Of a stretch of 64,000 bases of DNA, positions 47,701 through 59,784 are shown piece by piece. Numbering within the stretch: the first letter of the stretch is position 1; the number at the start of each line of letters is the position of its first letter. The stretch is from assembly GCF_019175385.1 (NCBI RefSeq), contig NC_083340.1:23634336-23698335 (forward strand), given 5' to 3'. Origin of the DNA: Lycium barbarum. Its lineage: Eukaryota; Streptophyta; Magnoliopsida; Solanales; Solanaceae. Position numbers and translations under genes: made by a program. The notes beneath the pieces are model-generated. The model had not been told where the DNA came from. It worked only from the letters and a program-made list of their open reading frames with translations, and ran no database searches.

Positions 47701-49318
47701 AGTGGATAGCTATTTTAATATACAAGACAGGTAAAATGGACGGAGGGAGTAGATGATATTGAACCCTCACGTAGAAAATCTTACCTTCATCATTGACTGT
47801 GACTCTGATTGTGTATACAATTAGTTAAATTTCTTTTACCTTGAACAAAATAATCGTATTGTCCAGATCAAATTTGAAGTATGGAGAAAGAAGAGATCTA
47901 TAATTTTCAAAATTTTCTTTCAGAATTCAGATAAACATGTACTTGTCATCATCACCATGTGTTTATGTTACACGCCCTACATGTATGAATAACAACAATA
48001 TAATATGGTGTTCCTTTGGTCAAGGTTATTGTTTTCAATTTAATTTCTAGCTAAACAAGTAGGAAATAATACACAAATTAACCTAAACCAATTTGTGTTG
48101 ACGTAAGAGGAAGTTAAACGAGGTAGTTGTAGAAAAAAAGATCCTTGCTTCCTGCAGGGGTACGGTTAGCTCTGGAAAACTTTAATATTTCTTGCGCGAT
48201 GAATAAATATCTCAATTACGTGCTATTTTTAAATTTCCGTATTAAATACATTTTCTTCTCTTTTCCAAATTAATTCATAGTATGAGTTACCCTGTTTAGC
48301 CGCCAAGTTTTTGGAAAATCAAAAATACTTTTTAAAAAAATATATATATTTTATACCATTGAAGTGTTTAGCTAAACTATTAGAGAAAAAATAAGTATTT
48401 TTGAGCAGTAGCAGAAGCTACTTTTCATAAGCTTAAAAGTCTAGCTTTTCCTCAAAAGCGCTTTTAAAATATTGGTCAAGCACAAAGAACTGCTCTAATA
48501 CTGATAAAAGTGTTTTTTTAAATTGATTAGCCAGATATAAACTACTAATCTCCAAGATACTTTTTCAAAAAACACTTCTAACAAAAAAGTAAGTGTATTT
48601 CTCAATTTTGACATTGAGAGCTTGGCCAATTGTGCTATATATGCTTGATTTTCTCAATCTTTGACATTTAGCTAATAATGACTTGTTCCACATGTAGCTT
48701 CTAGAATATGCATTTCCATAATTATACTCCAATATATTTCAGCAAGATGAATGGGTGGTTTGCCGCGTATTCCAGAAGAGTACAGGAGGGAAAAAATACC
48801 CTCCTAACAACTCTTCAAGAACAACAGTTCGTGTGAACCCCTACAGTACACTAGAGATCAACCCCTCACAAATGATGCAAGCTGAACATAATGGCTTTCA
48901 ATTAGCCATGGGAAGATCAGGTGGTTACATGATGAACCATCCAGAAATTCAAGAATTCAATAGGGTTTTTCGAGGTGGCGGTTCGTCGTCTTCGTCTAAC
49001 ATGATGAGCTTGCAGCCAATTCTACAATCGCAAATGAACTATAATTTAGCTGGAAGTAGTAGTGGTGGAGGAGGAGGTAATTGTTTTACTATTTCAGGCT
49101 TGAATTTAAATCTAGGTGGTGGTGCCACTGGTTCTCAGTCAATGCCAGTGCCACAGCCACAAGTTATGAACCAACAAGATATGGGCTCTTCTTCTCATGT
49201 GCTGATGACAAATGATCAGGCTGGTTATGGTGCAGATATGAATAGTGGAAATGCCATGAATAGATTCATGGCTATGGAGAATTGCGCTGATTTAGAGAAT
49301 TATTGGCCTACTTATTGA
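44784..49318 (+). CDS. NAC-domain transcription factor, ANAC038/039-like
   Basis: Exons 44784-44946, 45909-46180 and 48743-49318 join in phase (1, 0) to 336 aa, with the classical NAC three-exon layout. NAC proteins are plant-specific nuclear DNA-binding factors acting as dimers. Seen: '[19 protein letters not shown]' (Ser where Thr is usual), '[11 protein letters not shown]', '[15 protein letters not shown]', '[20 protein letters not shown]', '[20 protein letters not shown]', '[12 protein letters not shown]'. The C-terminal half is Ser/Gly/Asn/Met-rich with 'FNRVFRGG', '[10 protein letters not shown]' and an end 'DLENYWPTY'; these match, from memory, Arabidopsis At2g24430 (ANAC038/039), a relative of the CUC/NAM group. 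The 'EHVPCFS' codons that host the miR164 site in CUC1/2 and ORE1-type genes are absent. Intron 2 (2.56 kb) carries nested MITEs. Its biological role is not deducible here. Confidence 0.95.
46294..47749. mobile_element. Stowaway MITE interrupted by a MULE-MITE, NAC intron 2
   Basis: The left end (CCGCTCCATCCATTTTTGC) follows TA at 46292-46293. The right end (TAAAATGGACGGAGGGAG) is followed by TA at 47750-47751. Both halves carry Stowaway body sequence. With the 1.1-kb insertion and one duplication copy removed, the host element would be about 330 bp. Confidence 0.75.
46359..47476. mobile_element. Mutator-type MITE with long TIRs, 1118 bp
   Basis: It is flanked by a perfect 9-bp duplication TAAATAGAA (46350-46358 and 47477-47485), the size made by Mutator transposases. 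The left end GGGAAAAGGGTCAAATTTAC and right end GTAAATTTGACCCTCTTCCT are inverted copies. The inversion runs about 250-300 bp inward, to TTGGGATTGGGAG-type words. The left arm contains about five tandem copies of a roughly 31-bp unit (ATCAAATTTGCCCTCCCCGT), while the right arm has about three. The interior (46680-47220) has only a weak 92-codon frame and no transposase. Confidence 0.85.
48293..48645. mobile_element. Possible hAT-like MITE, NAC intron 2
   Basis: GTTTAGCCGCCAAGTTTTTG on the left and GAGAGCTTGGCCAATTGTGC on the right are imperfect inverted copies of the TTTGGCCAAGCTT style seen in Solanaceae MITEs. Between them are AGCTTTTC/CAAAAGC inverted words. The boundaries are approximate. 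Confidence 0.45.
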
Positions 49319-51229
49319 TCTATACAATACTCCATAATAAGGACTTCTAGACTATATATGTGGTTCAAATCCTCCAAAAGAATTAAGCTATAGCACCCCG
49401 TGTCACATCCTCCAGGGAAACAGTGCAATTATTTTTGACCAGTTCTGTATAAAATAATTTGTAGTTTGGCGATAGTGATAGATCTATTATGGTACGGTTT
49501 TTCATTTTTCTTTGTGTCGCTAGAGACTAAAGTTTGAATGAATGTCAATTTAATTTTGTGGCTTAATTTCTTGCTTGTTCGTAGTTTTCTTGGAAAAGAT
49601 GGAAACATGGAAGGGAGGGAGAGGTCCTCCTTCCGTTTCCTTCCAAATACGTCATCTTAATATCAATAAGAGCTCCGCCAGCAAATAAAATTGCTTTCAA
49701 GAGAGTAGCGTAAATGGTCAATGAAGGCTAGAACAAGCATTTTTGGGGCTTATTAGATGTGAATGATATTAATATTCTGCGGCTGTAATACCATTATGTC
49801 GACCAGCCAAACATGAAAAAGAGAAAAAATCCTTCTCAGAATTTGTATATATACCACACACTTGCGGTATAAAAAAACCAAAAGAAAAATGGTGGCAAAA
49901 TGGCTATAGAGATACTTTCTGACAGGACGAATAAGAAATTAAAAACACAAAGTAATAGAAAGAAAACATATACTGAGAAAATATGTTTATCCCTGGCAAA
50001 CAGGAATTAATTTGCTCAATCAGATGTCTGAAATTCTAATCTTGAGAATGGAGATATATTTGGTAGGAAACATTTTTCCAGCGAGTGAATTAACCCGTCC
50101 AGCAGGCTCCATATCTGATGATTATAAGGCTACGTGCAGACTTACGTTGTAATTTACTCTTAAGAAGAATAAAGTGTGCAAATATTTAATGAATATAGAA
50201 GAAAATTGAAGGGCTAGCTGTAACCAGACCAATTTCCTCCCGACAAAATACATCCAAAGTTCAAACAACAAGGGATAATAGCGTAATAGTGTATACGCTG
50301 ACCTTACCTCTACCTCTAATGTTTCTGATCGACCCTCGGCTCAAGTAAAGCATTTAGAAACAGTTTGAAAAAGAAAACGGGAGCGAAGAAACCATGCCAA
50401 AAAATACTAAAGAAAGCATGACAGAGCAATTTCAAAGTTCAACAAGCTACATAAAAATCAAGGAGGAAAGCCAAATTTACCCCGGTAAATTGTTTATATT
50501 TATCCTCCGTTTGACTTGTCAAATAGTTTTTTCCCTATCGTTACAAATATGATCAAATATGAATATAAAGATCTTAATACAACTAAGACAACTTTGATAA
50601 ATATTACAACCAAGTAAATATAGTGTCACAAGATTGTAACCTAACAGCGTGGTGGGAAGATAATAAAACACCAACATTTAACACTATCCAAAGCAAAGAA
50701 ACGATATTACAAAAATAAATCTCACACCCACTATCCTCCCCATTCATGCTTTATGCACATATGGAAAACCTATGCAGAACTTGGAAAACAAAAGAATCTG
50801 CAGACTGGTCGATACTTCAAAAGCCCCGTGCAAAAATGACACAATCGATCTGCAAATAAAGATGAAATAAACCCAACGTCACACACACAGCAGTTAATAC
50901 TATAATTGTGAAAAAACTGCAAAATCTGATTGAAGAAGATGATAGATAACCCACTATGTTCCTATAATTCCGACTTTCCCGTACTATTTTATTAGAAACT
51001 ACTCATGAATACATTCTTTATTCACTATTAAGTATTTGGCTCTGGCTATCTAGTTCTATGACAGCTAATCTTACATCTTTTTACTCATTGAACGTAGAAA
51101 CGCAGAAGTGTTACCAAAGCATCCATAAATTAACTTAGCCCCAGGTAAACAAAGAAGGCAAATAGCCAAATGTTATACCTGCAAACTGAAAGGCGCTTGA
51201 TTTCTGATGAAAGCATTTTCTACCTCGCC
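49319..51229. other. Intergenic region between convergent NAC and coiled-coil genes
   Basis: It holds the NAC 3' UTR (to about 49570) and, from the other side, the 3' UTR of the coiled-coil gene. TTTATT at about 51017 is an AATAAA signal on the minus strand. Between them is AT-rich DNA with no recognised gene or repeat boundary. Confidence 0.5.
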
Positions 51230-54200
51230 CTACTTGTCTGTGTGTGCCCTCTTGGACTTGCGACGTGAATGGTGGGATTTACCATTTCGAGTAGGATTCT
51301 TCGCCTTTGTACTGTTATAAATAATAAAAGACAAGACAATTCTGAGCCTCATTGAAAGAAAACATCTGCAGACACTTTGAAATATAGAAGGTAGATCATT
51401 GTGAAAACGCAAATAAGGGAGCAGAGTAAATATGCTAACCAGAAAATGGCAGACAAAAGTTTGAACAGAATTATAACAGGTAGAGCCAACACCGCTGAGG
51501 CCTACACCACATAAGATCAGTAGATATCTTAAGTATGAGATCATCAAAGTAGAACTAAAAGGGAGGACAGGATGGCAAGACCATAGAATATGACTGTCAG
51601 ATACGTACAGCAAACCAGATGAACTCCTTTGTTGCAAGAGGTCTTGTAAGCTCATGTCTCTTCAGTGTTTCATCGACTGTGCCTTGCAGCTTCAAATAGC
51701 ATGAAACATTGATTTAGAATTGATGAGCCAAGACAATTTAAATACTATAACCAAAAAAGTGTAATAACAAACAAAGGCATTTGCTACTTAATCGATACTT
51801 CCACTAGATCATTCAAATCAAAGATCAGAACAAAAATATCCTCGTTCACTCTTCTGACAGTGATATAAGCTCGTTACCTCTTCCGACAAGAGTTCAAAAG
51901 CTACTCTCTAGACCTAGAATATAACATTTTCATTCTTCCTTTATCATCTAAATTAGGTAACGAGAAGATGAATCCAACACAGCAAGCACAAGAAAAATGA
52001 CCATTTCCTCCACTCAATGAATTAAGACATGATAAACAAAAAAGACTAATTTGTCCTCATTTCCCTTGTCCCTGATTGCATAAAGATCGGTTTGTCCCTT
52101 CCATTTGACAATACCAAGGGAAGGATCTACTTTTAATACAGAGGTCAAACAGATACTTCCTAGTGGAAGAGCCAAACCACAAAAGCATTCGGAAATCGGA
52201 AATTGTTGGGAATACACACTGGAAGCTCACGCACTTTTCATCAACTGATTTCGCAAGACATCTCGCGGAGTTAATTTGGATAATTTAGTAGCTTAAGCAA
52301 AATGATCCTAAAAAGACGAGCCTCTCCCGCCTAAGAATACAGACGCAGCAAGAAGACAGGCAGGAAATGTAACTTAAGAGTCTACCGGTTTTTTTTGGGT
52401 TTACGGGATTATCGAAGCCGAAATACATGAGAAACTGATGCAGTAGTAAAAATACTGGAAAAGTCTAAAAAGAGACAATGACTTGCATATCTCAATCACA
52501 AGTACACCTCTGTGAGATCTGAATATTTCAGGGACTAAAAACACACCTGACGGTGGTAAACTGTTGCAGACTCAAGGAACTTCCCATAATGATGAACTGC
52601 CACATCTGTATATGGCTTTACAGCAATACGAACTTTTTCAACATGAGGTTTTGTAGCAGTGGCAACCTGATCAATGTATGGCTTGCTGATTTTCTTAAGT
52701 TCCTGTAAAAAACTATGCTCACATCACATCACATACAAAAAAAAAAAGGAAAAATAGGTAGAAGTTATACATTTAATGAATGTACAATAACAGGAAATTA
52801 TCTTTTTTATTGTTCGTATTCTTGATAGACCCGAAATTGTTATTCATTTAAATTAACAGGATGTTACCTGAACGTGAGGTTCTGCTAATTCCTGAACCTT
52901 GACAATATGTGGAGTTATGGCGCCTTTAGATGTCTCATAAATCTCTAATCCTTTGGTCTTTACCAATTCCACATGTGGCTTGAGGTTAGTGGTCATCACC
53001 ACCCACTGTTCCTTCGCAGCTGGCATCCATTTCTTCAAATAGTAGAACAGCAAACATGAGAAAATTACTAAGATCCTCTATCTTGATCTTAAATATAACA
53101 CGAAAACTAGCTTAAGATTAAATTAATGTAGATACATTCCAAATTATATCTACATCTGAAAACTAATAAAGAGTCTTTCCAATTCTGGAAGTCATCTTAC
53201 TCCCCACTCTTTAGCTTGTCCTACTTTTGATTTTCCTCCTCCAGAATGCTAGGTGACTTATGCCATTTACAAGATAAGAGGATTCACCTCTTGGTAAGAA
53301 TATAGATACTTTGTATTTTTTTAATCGTTTAAAGATACTATGTTAAAAGGAAATCTCAAATTAGTCTAGGTTTCGTGTTCAAGTACTTATTTCCATAAAG
53401 AGATGAGTTAAAGGTAATAAGATACTCGTTACATGTATGCCGTTAGTTTTTTGGCGGTCTACTATCTCAGCACACAGTATCAGAATTCACAAGAAGAAAC
53501 AATAAGATTCTATAACGTCTTTATTAATTCTGCAACAGGAACTTCCAGATAAATCTAGTCCTGTCCTCATTGTAATTTGTTGAACCTTGATAAGAGGTTT
53601 AGGCATCAAACTGTCAATTAATCATCATATACCCACATAATGTAGTGACTTCTCTTTATGTTAAATGCGTAACACAAAATGATGAGAAATACAGAAGGAA
53701 AAAGTGGTATAACCCAAAAAGAAGTAACTACTCTATCTTTTTCAATTTATACAACACTTAGCCATTTTGGGACATTCTAAAGGGTTTGACATCATCCCAT
53801 TTCTGACTTTCACAACTTCCATGAGTTCATTCATTAAATTAATTAAATTTAATATGGTAATAAAAGATTCAGATGTTAAATGATGCAAAGCTGACTTACT
53901 GTTTTGACTGTTTCTACATGTGGCGCAGCCCATACCTCAGCTTGGGCCTTCTTCTCAACTGCCTAAAAAGCAAGTAAAGAAGAGTAAACAGGATAGATTA
54001 GTAACTCAAACAAGCATTCATTCAATAATCAATAGTTTAACAGGATCCACTAGCAACAAGACGTACCTTCTGTATCATTATGTCCATAGGAGGTTTTCCG
54101 TGCTCCTGCCAATGCCTCTCCAAAAGAGACTGAAATTCACAGCACAGTCAGCAATCCATTTACAATAAGGTTAGTTATGATTGTTCAAAATACCTTGTAG

Positions 54201-57200
54201 TGATTCAAATGATCTGCTAGCCAACGTGGAAGCCATGCCCCATGCACCTGGATTTTTAGCAAAAAGGAAAGAGCCAAGTTAACATTTATATAATAGTTCA
54301 TCATCTACAACACAACGCAACGCAACGCCGGAGAACTCGTCTCAAATTTCTAGGTTTTCCAAAACCCATTCTTATTCTTGTAAATAAGATAGCGAATTGC
54401 TGAACTTAAAGAGGACAGCACAGGAAATGAATGATGCAGAATGTGACTTTGAACCCTTTTCCACTTATCGCTAGGCTATGCATGGTGCAGGAAGCATAAC
54501 CTGGTTACACATGAATCAAAATCTCATCCAAAAATATTCACAACTAAATCGCCATACATCACCACAAACCTGACATAACTTCCACACATCATAACTCCAT
54601 AAACCAAGCAAGAGGGAAAACAGAAGGGAAACTACAACAACCACCCTTTCCTCCTTAAGGATCTTTATGACTCTGATAGTCCAATTCTAGACGAGCTCAT
54701 GATAACCCACAAAATTCGGAAAAATTTGCTAAAATTTCAAATTACAAGAAACTTCAACATTTTTTGCATGCTATCCATAAATCAACAGAAACCAAAAGCA
54801 TCTCTACCAGCTATCAATGATTTAAATAAAAGAAGATTGTACTTGATTATCCCACCTTAGGTCATTATGACTATTATCATCCTTCCATTATTCTTCACTT
54901 CAGCCAATATCACCCACTTACGTGACAGCCATCACGCTCTATAATACAAATGGCATAGACCAAATCTATCATCACATTTCTTTTCCCTTTTAGCCGTCAA
55001 TTATAAAATTATACCAGCAACAAATCCACAGGCTAAAGACCAACATCACTACCACCACACTACCCCTTACAACTAAAACTACCCACCATCCAGCTGTCCA
55101 TGAAACTACTGATATCCCCAGTTCCAACATACACAAACTGATACAACTAGCTAACCCATAAAACCGGCATATCAAACTCTTAAACACAATATGAATGGAA
55201 GCCCGAAGGCACCAAGATACCATGGTAGATAGAAACATTAAGATGAATCAAAGCATTAGTCAGCTAGCTGCAAAATTGAGATGGAACCTCCTATCTTCAA
55301 TAGTATCATAATCCTGAATTCACATGGTAAGACATAGGGGCTACAACATCTACCTCCATGAGCTCCTTCATCTTCGATGTGGCTTCAAACCTTGCTCTAA
55401 TCATTTCCTCCTGAAAAAAGCAAAATTGGGAGGCCTTAGTAATTGTTATCCACCACACAAGCTTCAGAACTTTTGAGCTGTTCTGTAATATCAAGAGCAC
55501 CTCAGCAAGTTGAAGAGCTCGTTCAGTTTTTTTCAGTTTCTCCTTCTGATCATCAATGGTCTTTTGGAGCTGCATAAACCAAGTAGAAACAGAACAACTT
55601 CATAAAGTTAGCTGAAACATCACACGTAGCTAGCAAAACTAAATTGGACCAGCACCAGCAAGAGGTAAAACTCAGTAAAAGATCTTTCTAGACACCCACA
55701 TGGCAATTTAAAGTCTGTTTAGTAGCAGAATGAAATCAAATGTGTAATTGATAACAGGCAGCTTAAGTTTCAAAAATACTTCATTGCTCATAAAAGCTTC
55801 ATAGTATCTTCAAGAAAACAGTCATCACGCTTACTCATGTACAAAATTCTCCCATGACATCATCTCGAGATACGAAAGGAGAAATGATCTTTCTTCTTTT
55901 TTCTTTTTGAAAGGAGCTAAGGGAGCCGTCTTTTAAAACAAGATTTGGTTCCCATCAAAATTTACATATGCATTGCCACGCACTTGAGACTAAAAGCAAA
56001 GAACTGTAACTGGGTATTCTATGCCACCAATTTAAAGGTCAGCCAAAGATAAGTACAACAATATGTAAGCATTTTGTTCTTTCAAAATTCCTGTCATTCA
56101 AAGGGTATTTTTTACCACCATCTGTTCTTCTTTTTCCAACGTTCTTGGAAAAATTTTGGACTCAATTAATTACAACGATGCAACTGCAGCATCTTGTTTA
56201 TGCTCTAAGTAACTTTTGGACTCAATTAATTACAACGATGCAACTGCAGCATCTTGTTTATGCTCTAAAAATGAGTACATGAAGGTGTTTGCTGAGGCAC
56301 GCATTCCAATCCTGTGCTACCTTAGGCTTCCTTTGTTCTACATTATCATAATGTTGACTCCTTAATTGCCCATATTGTTTACAAGTCGTCCACACTCCTT
56401 GCTATTAAGATTTAGATTCTATCAAAAAGAATATTTTGTGAAAGTAAGAGCTCTGCAGCCAATTCCACCTTTCTATGCTTCAGCTTACTTTTTTAATCAT
56501 TCGCACATATTCCTATGAGATTCGCTATTGGACTAAATTGATAAGGAAAATCAAGCAGGGACAGTATTTAGAAGTTGTTTCTTCTTAGTACTTCTCTGTT
56601 GGTTCTTTTTAGTACCTCTCTGTTTGTTGCAGTGGTTGAACAAGTTGGATAGCTGTCATAATAACTCTAGCATGATGTGCAGGATAATTTTTGTGACCAA
56701 GAACCAAAATAACATGCATCCAATAAGTTACTTGGCTCCAGACTTTCAATTAGAAAGACAGCAAAAGAACATCAAATCTTCCTGATCAGAAAAATGTAAT
56801 CCTCTGATCTTAGAAGTTTACAAAAGGAAAAATACATGCAGCTCACCAGTGACGAGTTTTTTTTCCCCTTCATCGTTTTAACGCGTAAAAGACTTCCTAT
56901 CTAAAAATGTGTTATATGAAAAGTTCATTTATGCTTTGTTGTTGAATCTTTTATAGTGAAATTCCACCTGCTAGAATAACTACTGTAGCGAATAATCAAG
57001 ACATAGACAACACACTTACAAAGAAAAGAGAAAAGAAAGTAAATGAGCTCCTTATTATTTTATTTTAAAAAAAAAAAAAAGGTAAAGCAGATCAAACGCT
57101 TACCTTGCCAACCTTCAAATTTAACTCAGATACTCTTTTCTCGGTGTCACCTTTATGAGCTTCGAAGTCTCTTTTCTCCTTATTCTTCATTTCAACTTCC

Positions 57201-59475
57201 GCTTTTAGTGTCTCAAGCTGCTGTTCAAGCTGATCAGCTCGTGCCCGAGCCTTTCCAACTTGCTCCTCAGCATCTAGTGTTCCCTTTTTCTAGACAAAAC
57301 AATACAACTTAAGAGGCCTACAACTTACATCAACACTGTTAAAACATTTTCATGAAACTAAAATAGCATACAAAAGCCGACTTGCTAATTTGAGAGACTC
57401 ACCTGTAGAGAGGCCAACTCAGATGACAATGACTTAACCTTCTCCGATTTTTCTTTTATTATTTTCTCTTTGTCAGCGATCACCTCATCTTTTCCTTTCA
57501 CTGCTCGCACAGTCTCCTCAATGTTTGATTCTTAAAAAACAGAATCCATAAGAGATATGGCTAATAATTAATATTTGGTAACCAAAATTTTTAACAAAAC
57601 AAATGGGAGCACCCTACATCCCAAGCACCAATTCAAAACTCACTGTTGCAGAATTACCTCATAACAAGAGAGAACCTATATGAAATTTAACAACCTCATT
57701 ACTTGACACCGACAAAGTACAAAGTATGACAACCGCAGGATAGGCACCTCCCCCATTTATAACCTTGTCTCAAATTTTTACAAGTATGTTTTATTTATTA
57801 TCGGTTGTGAGCTGTGGCTCTCTATTCCAAATCAGCTGTGCTGCTTTGCATATAATCTCTGATTTGTACAGTTTCCAAAGAGAAGTGTAATTGCAGGTTA
57901 TCCTAAAAATTTGTGCAGTTTCCGAAATTGTATCTCCCTATCCCTGGAGTAATTCTTCAATAGCATACCAACACGCCACCATTTTTTCATAGATCCAAGA
58001 ACATACATGGCGCATTTTATTGTGCTTCAAATATTCAAAGTTATTACATCACTATGTTCATCTTCCAATCGACCCACTTCAAATGAAACTGACTGCAACA
58101 TAAATCTTGGAATTAAAGAAAACTACCAAATTGAAATCTGCAGCTTCCTATAGCAAAATCTCAAGCGTCCGTTTCTCTAACAACTTCACTTGAAAACAAT
58201 GTTACTTTTATTCAAAATTTGAAGTTAGTTTCACAAGTTCTCAAAAGAATTTGGACTTCAACTTGAAATATTGAAGTTTATTTCACAAGTTCATTTTGTA
58301 GGTATAAAGTAATTCATTATGAACATTATAGATGATAGGCTGAAAAACGAAAAACATTGTTCATTTCTACTCTCCGTTTTGAACATTATACACAATACAA
58401 CGAAAAATCCTGTAATAATATTCTAGTCTTACTAAAAATCCCTTATTTCTACATAATTCTAGCTCATTAATAACAAATTTTCAATATAACATTTTTAAGT
58501 AAGTCCACCCATCAAATTGACCTCCAAACAATTCCTTTTGATTAAAAATCTAAACTTCCAACCACATAATCAGTACTGAAATTCAAAGAACTACACTTCC
58601 CGAAGATTCAAAACATGAACACTTCACAACACCAATCAAAATTTTAAGAAATAATAAAAAAGGGAACAACTCACAAGTCACAACTAACCTAAAGATTGAA
58701 TCTTGGACTTAAGATGGTCCATTCATTGGTAAAAGTAATTCATTGTGAACATTATACACAATACAATGAAAAACTGATCATTTCTACACTCCGTAAACAT
58801 TATACACAATACAAAGAAAAATCCAGTAATAATATGGCTAGTCTCACTAAAAATCCCTTCTTTCTTCAAAAATCCCAGCTCATTAATAACAAATTCTCAA
58901 TAAATATAAGACCTTTAAGTAAGCTCACCCATCAAACTGACCTCCAAACAATTTCTACACTTCCAACAGTGTAATCAATACTGAAAATATAAACTACACT
59001 TTCCAAATTATCAAAACATGAACACTCACAATACCAATTAATTTTAGGAAAGAAAAAAAAGGGAACAATTCACAAGTCATAACAATACAAGGAAAATCCT
59101 GTAATAATGTGCTAGTCTTACTAAAAACCCCTCCTTTTTTCATACTTCCAATTCATTAATAACAAACTTTCAAGAAAACAGCACCTTTAAGTAAGTCCAC
59201 CCATCAAATTCAAAAAAGTACACTTCCCCAAGAATCAAAACATGCACACTCACAACACTAATTAAATTTTACTAAAGAAAAAGATTCACAAACTAACCTA
59301 AAGATTGGATCTTGGACTTAAGATGTTCTAATTCTTGAGAAGTGGGGTGAACATCTGATCTAACCACTTCAACTTCATCATCCAACGAAGCCCCAACATC
59401 ACCTTTGACTTTAGGAACAACCACAGCAACAAAAAGAACAAAGGATAAAAACAAGAACTTCCATGAACACGCCAT
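51230..59475 (-). CDS. ER-type coiled-coil membrane protein, At2g24420/At4g31340-like
   Basis: Thirteen exons, read right to left, join in phase to 447 aa: 59475-59298, 57530-57403, 57289-57104, 55569-55501, 55410-55354, 54247-54194, 54129-54067, 53962-53900, 53032-52868, 52702-52547, 51689-51609, 51501-51440 and 51311-51230. Every intron is GT-AG. Seen: a signal peptide (1-25, '[14 protein letters not shown]'), a heptad-rich Glu/Lys coiled coil (about 45-205, '[19 protein letters not shown]'), and a repeated 'PHVE.VK/KPY' helical region (about 255-365). There is one membrane span (about 396-420, '[12 protein letters not shown]') and a basic tail '[15 protein letters not shown]'. Length and layout match, from memory, Arabidopsis proteins labelled 'DNA repair ATPase-related' or 'myosin heavy chain-related'. 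No ATPase motif is visible, so those names look misleading. It probably sits in the secretory membrane system with a lumenal coiled coil. The molecular role is unknown. Confidence 0.93.
56154..56268. repeat. Near-perfect 60-bp tandem duplication in intron 3 of the coiled-coil gene
   Basis: A unit containing GGACTCAATTAATTACAACG and ending TATGCTCTAA appears twice back to back with no visible difference, so the duplication is recent. It is intronic and noncoding. Confidence 0.9.
58310..59330. repeat. Diverged tandem repeats including a copy of the exon-1 end
   Basis: Three related units in intron 1 share ACAATACAA.GAAAAATCC, CTAGTCTTACTAAAAA and TTTAAGTAAG.CCACCCATCA words (starting near 58390, 58805 and 59083). 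The sequence at 58685-58713 also repeats the last 25-odd bases of exon 1 plus its splice donor (59293-59321) with about one mismatch. The duplication therefore spans the exon 1/intron 1 junction. Confidence 0.85.
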
Positions 59476-59531
59476 GTTTGAACTCCAAAGCCTGAGATAA
59501 AACCAAGGCTCTGGTAATCTAATAATAATGG

Positions 59532-59550
59532 GTTTTAACTATATAGAAGA
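59532..59550 (-). promoter_or_regulatory. Probable TATA box of the coiled-coil gene
   Basis: On the minus strand TTCTATATAGTTAAAACC lies about 65 bases before the ATG at 59475. Placing transcription start near 59510 gives a short leader without an upstream ATG. Confidence 0.5.
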
Positions 59551-59784
59551 TGTGCTTTGGATATGTTTTTGTTTTTCGGACTTTCCAAGAAGAGTGCTAG
59601 GCAAATAGAGTAGTACATTTATCAAAGGGGGCGGCGGTGCGTGGGTAGTTGGCGTTGTGTTGTTAAATGTACGTGTCTGGTTATGGTGGAATCTGATGAC
59701 TTTGTTTGAATCTTAAACCATGTCACACTTGGCATTCTTTGCTTCAAGGTATATGTGTATGAAAATTCTTTATTATGTGTTGAT

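Noticed and set aside
51230..51655. 141-codon continuous frame at the end of the coiled-coil gene
   Set aside because: Only its last 27 codons are real (final exon). The upstream part is intron and out-of-frame exon sequence, as shown by splice sites at 51440, 51501 and 51311.
53920..54168. Plus-strand 82-codon frame
   Set aside because: Antisense shadow of exons 7 and 8 of the minus-strand coiled-coil gene.
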